From the NCBI GenBank assembly GCA_963920685.1, contig OY987336.1, positions 21,650,876 to 21,714,875 on the forward strand: a stretch of 64,000 bases of DNA, written 5' to 3'. Every line of letters starts with the position of its first letter. Positions within the stretch are counted from its first letter, which is position 1. The notes beneath the pieces are model-generated. The model saw nothing but the letters and a program-made list of their open reading frames with translations. It did no database searches and was not told where the DNA came from. A program made the position numbers and the translations under genes. Shown one piece after another: positions 32,134 through 43,569 of the stretch. The stretch comes from Polydrusus tereticollis (taxonomy: Eukaryota; Arthropoda; Insecta; Coleoptera; Curculionidae).

Positions 32134-34825
32134 CCGGGTGTCCCACTAAGAATGGATGTCGGCCGTATCTCAAAAAGTGTTAGTCGTATGGCTTACGGAA
32201 AAAAAATATATTAGGTAAAGTGGTCATGAGAAATTGCTGGAAATTATTTTCAAGTTTCTCAGACTGGCGCCAGAGGGCGCAACAGTAACGGTAAATATGA
32301 ATCACGAAGTTTCCTCAAAAGTCGCCTAGTTAAGGTATCCCGAAAATAACATTTTTGTATATTCACCTACAGAACGTGTTCGTCACTTTTCAAATAAAGT
32401 GGTGGGGGAAGGTTGAACATTATTTGTAATATATGCTGATAACTCCGGTCTGGCTTAACATAATTTATTAAACTTAGTTTTGTTAAAAAGGGCTTTTCTC
32501 ACTCTATATATCATCTTATGAACTACGGCAATATGTGTTTTACACTAGGCGCTAGGGGGCGCTGTCTTACAACTTCACAAACATTGCGCGTTTTTTCCAT
32601 AATTGTAAATATAATAGTATATTCAATTTTACCTGATTACAAGGATGATTAAAAGTCTAAGAAGTCAGCGAAGACCGCAAGTTAATATCTATTTTCAATC
32701 CGGAGATATCAACAACAATAATCATAATTACGGAACATTATGATTTTATTTTCAAGTTGCCATTGTAAAGGTTTTTTTTTAAGAGTCAAATAGGCCTTGG
32801 AAAAACAAAATATGAAGGTACGTATGTTTTAAGCAAATATATCGTTACGACAATAATTCTCAGTGGCGCCCCAAATGTTCAAATTGTCGGCCATCGTTCT
32901 GTATACACGACTCCAATCTCTCCCTGGTTGATAATACTGCAGTTTCCACCTCTGCCATAGGGATACGGCGGCTGCTGTACATTATCCTTTCTGTCATGTT
33001 TTCCCTTGTGGTGGGTCTGGTAACGAAAAAAGATCCTTTAATCTCCCCCATAGATAAAAATCTGGGCATGTTAAGTCAGGTGATCTAAAATAGAAATTAC
33101 CACTTTCATTAGCAGTATCACAATATATCCTATAATATTACCTGGCAGGCCACGGAAATATACCCCTCTTCTTATCCACGTTGGAGGAAATGTGTCGTCA
33201 AGAAATTGACGAACGTTTGCCGCAAAATGTGCAGGACATCCATCGTGTTGGAAAACCATAGTTCTGCGAATATCCAAGGGCCATCTTCGAGAAGAATTGG
33301 GAGTTCGTAATTTAAAAAATGTAAATATCTTTGTCCATTAAGCGACTCATTAAATACAAACGGTCCTATTATTCTGCCACCCAAAATGCCGCACCAGACA
33401 TTGACACTCCATCTTCCTTGTTGCTGCACCTCCCGCATCCAATGGGGATTATCCCGCGACCAATAATGCATATTATGGCGGTTTACTCCTCCATTACTAT
33501 GGAAAGTAGCTTTATCAGTCCACAATATTCTGGAGAGGAGATTTCTATCTTTCAATATCATATTGAGCAACCAATAGCAATGGTCCAATCTTCTATCATA
33601 ATCTTGCAGGGTCAAAGCCTGGTGGAGCACAGTATGGTAGGGATGTAGCCTAAAGAAAAACAAAATGCTTATTACATTGACTTGAAAACTATTAAGAGAA
33701 ATATTGGCATCATTCTAAACTATTTAAGAGTTATAACATATAGATATAATTACTTACCCTTCTTCTAATAAAATCCTGTGCACAGTAGAGCGTGTAACGC
33801 CCAAGTTTCTAACAGTTAATCTAATACTAATTTGTGGATTAAATTCCACATATGCCAAAACATTTACAATGTTTTCCTCGGTTCGACCTCGGCGGCGTCT
33901 GCGATATACAGGGCGACGAATACTTCCAGTAGTACGAAAACGGCTAGCTAAACGATTAAACATTCTACTGTCGTATCGGCGCCTTTGAGGGTATCGTACT
34001 GCGTAAACCCGTTCAGCAATTGTTGCATATCCCAAACATTCAAAATACACCGCAATGATGTTGGCACACTGTTGGCACGACAAAAATTTTGAGGTAATAA
34101 TGAAAGGTGACACGCGTGCACAGTTTCAATTCATATTTTTTTTCCAATGCCTATTTGACTCTTAAAAAAACCTTTACAATGGCAACTTAAAAATAAAATC
34201 ATAATGTTCCGTAATTATGATTATCGATATCTCCGGATTGAAAATAGAGCTTTAACTTGCGGTTTTCGCTGACTTCTTAGACTTTTAATCGTCCTTGTAA
34301 TCAGGTAAAATTGAATACACTATTATATTTACAATTATGGAAAAAACGCGCAATGTTTGTGAAGTTGTAAGACAGCGCCCCCTAGCGCCTAGTGTAAAGC
34401 ACATATTGCCGTAGTTCATAAGATGATATATAGAGTGAGAAAAGCCCTTTTTAACAAAACTAAGTTTACTAAATTATGTTAAGCCAGACCGGAGTTATCA
34501 GCATTTATTACAAATAATGTTCAACCTTCCCCCACCACTTTATTTGAAAAGTGACGAACACGTTCTATAGGTGAATTTTATTAATAAATCTTCGAAATAT
34601 ACAAAAATGTTATTTTCGGGATACCTTTACTAGGCGACTTTTGAGGAAACTTCGTGATTCATATTGACCGTTACTGTTGCGCCCTCTAGCGCCAGTCTGA
34701 TAAACTTGAAGATAATTTTCAGCAATTTCTCATGACCACTTTACCTCATATATTTTCTTTCCGCAAGCCATACGACTAACACTTTCTGAGATACGGTCGA
34801 TAGCCATTCTTAGTGGGACACCCGG
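32134..34825 (-). mobile_element. Tc1/mariner-like element, copy 2: 2692 bp, ~690-bp inverted repeats, TA duplication
   Basis: Same termini as copy 1 (CCGGGTGTCCCACTAAGAAT and inverse), TA at 32132-32133 and 34826-34827, and the same two-intron transposase, here on the minus strand. Inverted repeats run to about 32816 and from about 34130. Confidence 0.93.
32860..34060 (-). pseudogene. Intron-containing Tc1/mariner-like transposase, copy 2 (minus strand, broken)
   Basis: Exon 1 (to 33758) has NIIAVYFECLGYATIAERVY and FNRLASRFRTTGSIRRP, then RLTVRNLGVTRSTVHRILL. About 47 bp including the ATG seen in copy 1 are deleted. Intron 1 is 33757-33650 (108 bp) and intron 2 is 33141-33085 (57 bp), the same sizes and phases as copy 1. 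Exon 2 has LWTDKATFHSNGG (first Asp, next residue Lys not Glu), WCGILGGRIIGPFVF and FQHDGCPAHF (second Asp). Exon 3 has SPDLTCPDFYLWGRLKD (third Asp) and ends CIQNDGRQFEHLGRH at 32860. Two 1-bp deletions in exon 2 (near 33280 and 33165). Catalytic Asps are all present, but start and frame are lost. Confidence 0.87.
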
Positions 34826-35225
34826 TACTCTTAAATACTTATGGGAAATTATATGCACAAAACAAGTGTTAACTCACTTAGGTGCATTTCATTTCTTTCT
34901 GATTTAGTTAATTTAATTTAACTTAATTCGTACCTTCAAATATTTCTATGATTTGGCTTGTTTAAATATATAGATTACTGAAATTAAGTTTATTTATTTA
35001 ACATTGTAGCACTCTTGTAAATATTTAGTCCTTAAACAGTTGTCGTCGCAAACTGTATAAAAATGTCGCAAACCGCAAAAGTATAAATTGTGTTAAATTG
35101 TATTACTATATTAAATTATAAGGCATAAATATTACTATATTAAATTATAGATTAAATTATGAGTTATAAATAAATATAGGTATATAAATAAATACTTTCA
35201 ACATAAATAAATAAATAAATTCAAT

Positions 35226-35655
35226 TTTCCTTATCATAATGTCTCCTACTTATGTGATCTGAATCTTTTACAACACCGTAGGAGAAAGACTCTCTTAATA
35301 TTTCTCCATAAAACTGTAAACAGTTTGATTAACTGCAATACTCTATTAATTGCAATATTATCTCGTATTCCTGTATGGCGAACTAGGCAATCTGAATTAT
35401 TTTTTGATGAACAAACTCACAGAACTAATTATGGACGCACTACCTTTATTGAAAGACTATTGAATAATTATAATACACTTCCCAGATTGTGATATATTTA
35501 GAGTTAGTCTTACCGCCTTAAAGAGATAATTCGAATCTAAAGTTTTATTCTGTTTTTACGTTTATAGCTTGTGATTTTACAATATTCGTTATTTATGTAC
35601 CATTTGGAATTTAATTTCTGTAGTGTATTATTGTACTGATAAATAAATAAATGAA
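35226..35655 (+). pseudogene. LINE ORF2 C-terminal scrap with (AAAT)n tail
   Basis: The plus strand reads PVWRTRQSELFFDEQTHRTN and YGRTTFIERLLNNYNTLP, then DIF..SL..LKEI in a shifted frame, the C-terminal signature of several non-LTR ORF2 proteins. It ends with ATAAATAAATAAATGA. Confidence 0.6.
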
Positions 35656-35682
35656 GATCATCTTCTCTATTCGCCTTCAACC

Positions 35683-35713
35683 AACACCTCCTCAACGTTA
35701 TTTAGGAGGTGTT
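35683..35713. other. Perfect 10-bp inverted repeat
   Basis: AACACCTCCT and its complement AGGAGGTGTT are separated by 11 bp. It could form a hairpin; no associated gene was found. Confidence 0.6.
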
Positions 35714-36416
35714 GCTTCAACTCCTTCAGAAAGGCGGGTGTAGGGCTGTATAATAAATTACCAAATCGGTTGGGCCATTGTTTTTTTGGTAAATATTTAT
35801 TTGTTGGTAACAGGTGGCGCTCATTCTCAATGTTATTTTTTTTATGGAGCTGATTAGAGAAAAATTACCTGCAGTGGTTCTTTGTCTGTGCGTCATTTCT
35901 TGCACGTGAGTAAAGTTCATAAACGTCAACATTTTCGTGGCTAGCGTTTAAAAAGAATAAATAATAACAAATATCCATAGTTACTTGCCGCAAACACGAA
36001 AGTACGATATAAAAATGGCTCTGAGAAAACCAGTTTATATGATTAAATTGAATTTTAAGGCACAAAAAATTAATTTAAAAAAAAATTGACAGATCGAAAT
36101 GATAACTTTGAAATCAATTGACAACTCGGCTAGAAATTTTTGTCTGTCCACCACGTTATTTTGAATTCAAGACGTATTGCGAAAGCCCGGACACACTAAT
36201 GTGTTTATTAACTTTTAAGGCCTTAATAAATAAAGATGAGGAGCTGTAAATCACGTTGTCTCTTGATCATTGATTCATGACGCGCCGGCAAAGATCCACC
36301 GTTCCGACTGTATTGGGTTAGACATTTAAAGAAATGTTCCTGTTAATAGTAATACTACTGATAAATTAACTTGTACTATTAATATAACTTAATAATAATG
36401 TTTTTCTCTATTCCAG
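35714..36416. other. No gene seen; probable intron upstream of the zinc-finger exon
   Basis: The last bases, TTTTTCTCTATTCCAG, form a good polypyrimidine tract and acceptor. The remainder is AT-rich without recognisable frames. Confidence 0.5.
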
Positions 36417-37409
36417 CATTGACGAACATCAAGATTGCAGATTCCAGATCCAACAGCAGCGTTATAATCGAGTTATTCAGAAACTTAATGTGAACGTTGA
36501 CAATGACTTAGGGATATTTCGGCAAAGAAATTTATACAAACACGGCCCTCGTAAGGGTTCAGGGAAAGTTAAGTTAAAATGTGATCAGTGTGATTATAGA
36601 AGCATTCGGAAAGGTGATTTAAACAAGCACCTTCTCCGGCATAACAATTCAGGGGAAGTTAAGTTATTTAAATGTGATCAGTGCGATTATCGAAGCATTC
36701 GGAAAGGTGATTTAAAGAAGCACCTTCTTGTGCACACGAATCCAGCAAAAGTTTATTTATTTACATGTGGTCAGTGTGGTTATCGAAGCAATAGAAAATT
36801 TTGTTTCAAGAGGCACCTTCTCCGGCATAAGGATCCAGAGGTAGTTAATTTATTTAAATGTGGTCAGTGTGATTATCGAAGCATTTGGAAAACTAGTTTA
36901 AAGAGGCACCTTCTCCGGCATAAGGATAAAGAGGTAGTTAATTTGTTTAAATGTGATCAGTGTGATTATCAGAGCATTCGAAAAGATGCTTTAGGGCAGC
37001 ACTGTCTCCTGCACATGAATCCAGCAAAAGTTAATTTATTTAAATGTAGTCAGTGTGATTTTCGAAGCATTTGGAAAAAAAATTTTAAAAGGCACCTTAT
37101 CCGGCATAAGGATACAGAGGTAGTTAATTTGTTTTAATGTGATCAGTGTGATTATCGAAGCATGCGCAAAAATAGTTTAAAGAGGCACCTTCTCCTGCAC
37201 ACGAATTCAGCGAAAATTAAATTATTTAAATGTGGCCAGTGTTATTATCAAACCACTCGGAAAAGTGATTTAAACAGGCACCTTCTCCGGCATGAGATCC
37301 AGGGGTAGTAAATTTGTTTAAATGAGATCAGTGTGATTATCGAAGCATTCGGAAAGATGATTTGAAGAAGCACCTTCTCCTGCACACGGTAACGGACATT
37401 TATTTTTAG
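36417..37409 (+). pseudogene. C2H2 zinc-finger exon, nine near-identical fingers, 3' part broken
   Basis: The frame is open from the splice acceptor at 36416 (IDEHQDCRFQIQQQRYNRVI leader). Fingers follow with a regular 93-bp period and pattern CDQCDYRSIRKGDL.KHLLRH (C-x2-C-x12-H-x3-H); first Cys codons are at 36580, 36673, 36766, 36859, 36952 and 37045. A TAA at 37135-37137 (an AAA Lys codon in the other units) stops the frame just before finger 7. Fingers 7 and 8 are intact in frame, a 1-bp deletion follows, and finger 9 has its first Cys changed to TGA. Such proteins bind DNA or RNA in the nucleus. The six-finger product could still be made. It could be a host gene decaying at its 3' end or a recent duplicate; no upstream exon was identified. 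Confidence 0.8.
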
Positions 37410-37845
37410 GCTTTGCGGAACTGTAGCGCTCCGAAGTTATATAAAATAAATATTTGGAGATACTAAAGGCGATTTGTTTTAAGAGTCCATCACCGTAATC
37501 CCTGACTGGCACGCAACCGACCATACAGCAATGTAAATTAAATGGGATTTCTTGCGCTCAGCTGTGAACGAATTTCGAGAAAACTGGTAAATTATCTAGC
37601 TTTGGTTAAAAGGATATTGAAACTCTTTATGCGAGTTTTAACTTGAATTTTTAGAAGATGATCTAGTACTGTGCCTTGCCACGAAAAACCCTTATCCAAA
37701 AAGAATGTTTGATTTACATTTTTCATCCTGCAGCGCTCCTTAACCCTCTTTAACATTTTTCCCTGGAATCCCGCCACTGAAGAGCAGAGCCGCAGTATTT
37801 TGTCGATGGTCAATTACAATTACAAATATACATAAAGAAAGAAGC
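37410..37845. other. No gene seen
   Basis: Only short frames in both orientations. Confidence 0.5.
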
Positions 37846-37849
37846 TATA

Positions 37850-38460
37850 CAAAAGTATTTAAATATGGTGTTCCTTTAGGGACAATTTTAGGGCCATTAC
37901 TTTTTAATATTTATATAAGATTTTAAAATTATAAAAATTTGGTTTGATAATAATTTATTAACAATTAATTTTAATAAAACAAATTATCTTCCTTGTACTT
38001 TAAAGCTAAATAATGTACCACAAGATATGAATAGTATCAATATAAGCAATGACATTCAAATTTTAAAAATTAATCATGAAAAATATTTAGGAATAATTTT
38101 TGGCAGTAAATTAAATTGGAATTTTCAAGTAGAATATTTGATTCAAAAATTAAGAAGTTTATTACCAATTTTTAAATACATTAAATATTTCTGGATATAA
38201 AACATCTACAAGTATTATATTATGCATTAGTCAAAACTCATTAAATTACGGAATTTTAGGTTGCGGAGGAATAAACGGAGGTTTGGTTAAAAAATTAGAA
38301 GTATTAGGTACCAAAAAGATTTTTGAAAATTATATTTAATAAGGACTATTTATCCTTTAAAAGAATTATATTTAGAAACAAAAAAGATGAACATTAGACA
38401 AATTTACATTTATAATATTTCAATCTTATACAATTTTGAGACCATAACTATAATACACGA
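37850..38460 (+). pseudogene. Old AT-rich LINE reverse transcriptase fragment
   Basis: The plus strand reads YGVPLGTILGPLLFNIYI, then after loss of the catalytic palm segment FDNNLLTINFNKTNYL, EKYLGIIFGSKLNW and LIQKLRSLLPIFKYI, and later PLKELYLETKKMNIRQIYI. The order is that of RT motifs from GVPQG to the thumb. Many stops, no YADD box. Confidence 0.65.
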
Positions 38461-38852
38461 TATAGAAATGAAATATCCATAAAATGTAAAATAAATTAGT
38501 CTGTACCGACAAAAAACTTTTATATTTATGTTTTTATTTAAATGATTATTTCCCAACATAAAAATAATTTTATTAAAAAAATATAAAATTAAAATAAAAA
38601 CATTTAACTATATTTGAAACAAACGCTTTAAAAATATTTTTGGAAATGCTTTAACTAATTAATGCTATTTAATATTATTGAGAATCAATTGTATATTTTT
38701 TTTATGATTCCTATTATGTGCATTGTTATCATGTCTTATGTAGCACTGAAAATCACAAAAACACCCAGGCTCGTTTCAATTTTTGTGTAATTTTTACCTA
38801 CCTTAGGTAGTGATGAGTTAACATTTCTTGTAAACAGGTCGCACGCTCGTGG

Positions 38853-38904
38853 GGGGGGGGGTGCTGCAGCCCGGCAGCCCCCCCCCCCCTGGTTGCGCCA
38901 CTGG
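38853..38904 (-). other. G-run/C-run block beside a hAT-like terminus
   Basis: On the plus strand, runs of ~10 G and ~12 C flank GTGCTGCAGCCCGGCAG. On the minus strand the edge reads CAGTGGCGCAACCAGG, which resembles the CAGTGGCG start of many hAT-family elements. No partner terminus was found. Confidence 0.4.
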
Positions 38905-38916
38905 TATAAAGCGTCA

Positions 38917-39095
38917 TATGCTGTTGGGGTATATAGAGGTTCGGAAAAGTATTCCAAGCATCTGCGTGGCTGCCTTAGCAACGGCCGCAATGTGACTATG
39001 CCAAGAAATGGACACCTAATAAATGAATCGATGAAACCAAGGGAAACGAGTGTCCCGCCATCAACTTTCTTTAGAAAAAACTGCCGCTTGGAGTT
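38917..39095 (-). pseudogene. LINE C fragment
   Basis: Nucleotide similarity to 28912-29040 (TGTTGGGGTATATAGAGGTTC, CTGCCTTAGCAACGGCCGCAA), a region of LINE C just after its RT palm. Confidence 0.7.
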
Positions 39096-39099
39096 TTAA

Positions 39100-40445
39100 A
39101 CATAAACATTTTTTTTTGTTACTATCACGTCAGGATAGAGTTTCTTTCAGGTCTTTGTTGACAGGTGAAACTTCCTGCTACCTATAGTGCGCTGTAAAAG
39201 ATGAAACAAGTTTGCTGCCGCCAGTTAAGCTATTCTCGGATTTTGAACTAGCTCTTTAAGTCCATCGTATGTATTTATTAGGTAATAGAAATATCATGTA
39301 GGCAACATACATGAACTTTAAACCATCAACATTTACAATCTACCAAACCTTATGTAGGTACTATATTTTGATTACAACTTCCATGGATTTTGTCTCTTCG
39401 TTCGCAGTGGTATTTCTTGCCTTAAAGACTGTAATGTGGTTTAAAATATCAACGTAAGGAATTACTAAATTCATCACTTGCTATAGTACAATCGACTTCT
39501 TGCAATACCGCCATCTTAATTCTGAGTTGTCCTTGGCGACTGTAACGTTCATAATGCCAACTGATTCAAATGCCCACAAGCAAACGGCGAGCAAGATTGC
39601 GAAGCTAAATCTTTTGCAGAACATAGCTGGCTGATTATCGTTAAGACAGGTGGCCATTGCAACTAAGACTTTTGCAGAAAATTAATTTTACCGACAGTGG
39701 TGTAAAACCGGTACCGCTGAAAATCGCACCATCTTTGGTAGTCCCAGCGAATTAAAATCTTTTTGATCGGTAGTTGGGGCCGTCGGGCAGAACCAAGTTG
39801 ACCATCCCACCTCTAACACATTCCGATGGCACCATTGCAACTTTATAGTAAAATTAATTTATAGATGTAAACAAGCGCATGCAAGGGGCGCGTAGTAGGC
39901 CCGTCCCCGAACGGTCGCTCAACTAATTTATCAGTGGAACAATCTATTGCCAAGTTCAAAATTTTATTGACCGGCTGGAAATTAAATTTTGGGACGGTGA
40001 TAGGTGCGGTTTTTGGTCGTGATGAGTGATGGAACAAGCCTGTTGTTTATAGCGTTGGAATATGTAAAATAATTTTAATATAGCGGAGGAAAAACAAATT
40101 TACCGACGAGATTATTTTAGTCACATTCACCTGTAAACGTCCAGGGAAAAACTCCACCCAACGTTCCCGCTGTTGAATCGAAATATTTCCGACAGAACGA
40201 TTTTTAAAAGGTCTTTACACCAACAAAAACTTCTGGTTTTGACGAAATTCTAGTCATCTGACTTAAGACATGCATGTATTTTTTAGCCCGGCTTATAATA
40301 CTATACGGTACTTTCCTCAACTAAGAACCTGTTTACAGTTTAAAATTTTTGGATGCTCTTTTAATCCCAAATTTAACCAACTTAGGAATAGGTACTGCTC
40401 GCATATCTGTTCCTTAACATACGCTGACACTGCCTTACATTTTAT
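39100..40445. other. No gene seen
   Basis: Unassigned DNA. No long frames, no repeat pair recognised within the window. Confidence 0.5.
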
Positions 40446-40645
40446 TTAAGAAAAACCGTTCATTTTATAGGTGACCACAAACTGAGAAAAACCTTGAAAG
40501 CTTGAAACATCGAAGGCAGTTACCAGCACTGCAGAAAAAGTCATTTTTGACTCTCTGCGAGCGGGAGCGCCTGTCATGGAGCGATTTACGTTGATTTTGA
40601 ATCTTTGGAGATAATACTCGTTGCAGAACACAACGGTGTGATTAA
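40446..40645 (-). pseudogene. LINE C ORF2 C-terminus fragment
   Basis: The minus strand reads CNEYYLQRFKINVNRSMTGAPARRE, matching the end of LINE C near 28500-28434 (NEYNL.RFKINVNRFLRS). Confidence 0.65.
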
Positions 40646-43430
40646 AGGAATTTTTTCACAATGAATAAAATTTCCAAATATTAAGAGCAACATGAATCGC
40701 TTCAAGGCCTTCCAAGCGTACCAATTGAAGGGGCGTGGTATTTGGAAAGTCATGAAATGGAAACTTGAATTTTTTATACAGTACACAAACTTGTTGTTAA
40801 AGACACATACTTTAAAATAAGTTGAATTCAAAAACAAAATTATATTTTGCTACGACGGAATATATTATACTAATTTAAATAAAATTTTAACTAGGTAATA
40901 GCGGTATTACTAAAAAAAGAAAATCACTTCTTATAATTTGTTGTTTTAAAATTATGTATCTCACAAAATGTCATAAAAAATGACTAAAGATTCAAAATCA
41001 TGTCTATTTATAAAGTAACAGTCTTTTCTGTAGCCGAAAAATAAATATCCGTGAAAATAAATTAATATGTAAATTAAGTATCGTTGAAAAGTACCGAAAT
41101 AAAGTAGCAAGAACATTTTCTGGCATTATTTGTATAAATTTCTGATTGACAATGTATAAAATCGTGGCTGATATATGTTGTCATGACAACGTATGATACG
41201 ACGATGCTTGTCACACTTTTAAACAAGGTAAATGGTCTCCCCTTAGTAGGTTCGAGGAAGGAAGATGGACCTTGGTGCATGTGGGGATTCTCTTAAAACT
41301 TCCCAAGTTAGAAGCTTGCTTTCTGCCGATTTACAGCAATTTCTTTTCAGACGCGAAAATGCGCGTGTTTCACCGATATGTGTATAAATCCCAATTCTCA
41401 AGTTGAAATATCTGTGAAGTTTGTTTACAATTTTTTATTTGAGGGCAGTAAATAGATGATTTTTTTTGTTATAAGGAGTTTAATTGAATCTATGCATAAT
41501 TAAACAATCCTATACTATGGCGAACAGTAACAAATGACGGCAAGTTCTCATGCAATCCATGTTCCGTTCATTTTTGGTCCTTCAATATCTGGATGCTAGA
41601 TTTAATTTAAATGACAAATTTAAAAAATTTAACGTCAAAAGGAGGAAAAAATTAAGTTATGTTCATTCTGCGGTAAATCCAGTGTTCCTAGACTGTTCAT
41701 AGTGTTCCATTGTTTCTAAACATTGTCCAGAATATCCAGTGTTTACAAAAGTCCAGTATTTCAGAAAATTCAGGGTCAAGGTATCTAGTAAAGTTGTTTA
41801 AGGGCATTAAACTGTCAGTGATTGTAATAATTTCAACTAAGTACATATTTATGCAAATTTTCTCTTATGATATTCAATTGAATAATTGTCCAGTTAATTT
41901 TGTATTTTGGTCAAATTTAAATGTATTTTTAGGTGCTATTTTCAAAGGTATATAGATTATTTGGATTAAAATAAATTATTCAATTAGAAGATGCATTTAA
42001 AAAATCATGCGCTAGAGCAAAAGCTTCAATTGTTCGTTTACAAAATTAGTTAGTTAATTTCGATGAATTAAAATAAAGTTGTTCTTTAACTTCTAAACAT
42101 AGTACCAGTTCATAAAATATTTCACAACAACAGGTAATTTCGAGCGTAATTGAGAAAGTCGCCTTTTCATGATAATATGTCTGAATGGAGTCTAGTTTGT
42201 ACCCTGAAGAAATTACGAACATGAAGATTTTTAACATTGATTCGGTTTAACTCACCTTATACTTATACATTGGAGGGCAGCATATAGATAAAAAAAATCA
42301 AAAGCCTACTTTTTAGGAGGCAAAAAGATTTTTATTGAAATGTACAAAAATGTAGGGAGATACTGAGGAAGAAAAATAAATTATCTAATTGGTTAAACAT
42401 TCGGTGTTACTTGATTGAGATACGTAGTAGGTACCTATATGATTTGGAGTAAGTGCATGACTTTGATGATATATCTTCGAGAAACGTTTTTATACTGACA
42501 GGTAAATAAAAGGATGAAGCACAAACCAATTATTTTCCTTTCATACAATATACGCGTATAAAATTACACATGTAATTTTCAATAAAATTTTTAAATGGTA
42601 GGTGGGGTCGAGTGATACTTCGTTTTAAAAGTATCCTCAATCTGCAAATGGCTATCAAGTTTCATAGGTTTTATGTATCAAAATTTTATTATTCTCAAAT
42701 CTCAGGATGTTTAATTGCCCGGCATTATAAAGCGTTTCTTTGGCACATAAGTAGGAGAAAGTTCTACACAATTTCAAGCATCGCTAAGACAAAAAAATCG
42801 GCATTTCGACAGACGCATAAAGTTTTTTATGCGTAATGAAAATTAACTGTTTAAATTGGTTTAACTTTAAGACTTCCTTAAAAGCTGTGCTGCAATTATT
42901 CAACCTCATTTTTATCTAGGTCCACGCTAAGCTGGCTCCTTGATTTGATACTATCTATGATGTTAGAATGCCAGAAAGATGACACAATAGAAAATAACCT
43001 GACTTTAAAGTCGATTTTTTAACACAATTTAAAAAGTTTTAATTATTTCTGCCGTCTCTGATATATAAAAACTTAAGAAACCAAAAGTTCGCGTCACTCC
43101 TGAATTAATTTGTTTGTGAACATGTGTGATTTGGGGGAAAAAAAGAATTATCCATACGGCAATACAACAGAAATAGTGTTTTTTAAACAAGAAAAACGAA
43201 ACAATGTAGGACAGAAAATTAAAACTGAGAACAGTGAGAATGAAGGAACCGGACAAATAGGGTAAGTATGCTGATTTTAGAATTTTTTTTATTTGTGCTT
43301 AATTAAAAATAGGTACCCTCGTCCATTCCAAATTGGGGGTCTTTTATTTCTCTTGAGCACAAAACAGATAAGAGGTTAGAAATGCGAACTACGTAGAAAA
43401 CCAGAGAAACAAAGATTCAAGTTGGCCACC
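40646..43430. other. No gene seen; AT-rich unassigned DNA
   Basis: About 2.8 kb with only short unrelated frames. It may be the older host background into which element X inserted. Confidence 0.5.
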
Positions 43431-43478
43431 ACTGCCGTGCAATCGAAGAACCTAGTAACTCGACTTACTAGGTTTTTG
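43431..43478 (+). repeat. Element X left terminal inverted repeat plus internal palindrome
   Basis: The terminal repeat runs to CTCGAC at about 43466. Overlapping it, AACCTAGTAA-CTCGAC-TTACTAGGTT forms a perfect 10-bp palindrome, two head-to-head copies of the motif repeated elsewhere in X. Confidence 0.8.
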
Positions 43479-43569
43479 CTTTGTTTGCATATTTGAAATT
43501 ACGGCAAGAAAATCGACATGTGACTATTTTTTAAATTGTAATCCGACTTTCCATTAAAAAATATCCAAG

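Larger units (their letters stand above)
31020..35225 (+). mobile_element. LINE D, 5'-truncated, interrupted by a DNA transposon
   Basis: RT sequence from about 31020 and a C-terminal relic to 32065 are followed by a 3' UTR that is split by the element at 32134-34825 and ends at 35200-35222 in (AAAT)n, a typical LINE tail. The UTR on both sides of the TA site is of similar composition. Continuity is inferred. Confidence 0.7.

Noticed and set aside
34060..34113. ATG-initiated ORF beginning MSPFIITSK as the start of copy 2 transposase
   Set aside because: Comparison with copy 1 shows the true start region is deleted; these codons come from the non-coding leader.
43431..43480. CACTA (CMC) superfamily assignment for element X from a CACTG-like left end
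   Set aside because: The right end is GACTG, not CACTG, and the flanking duplication is 5 bp rather than 2-3 bp.
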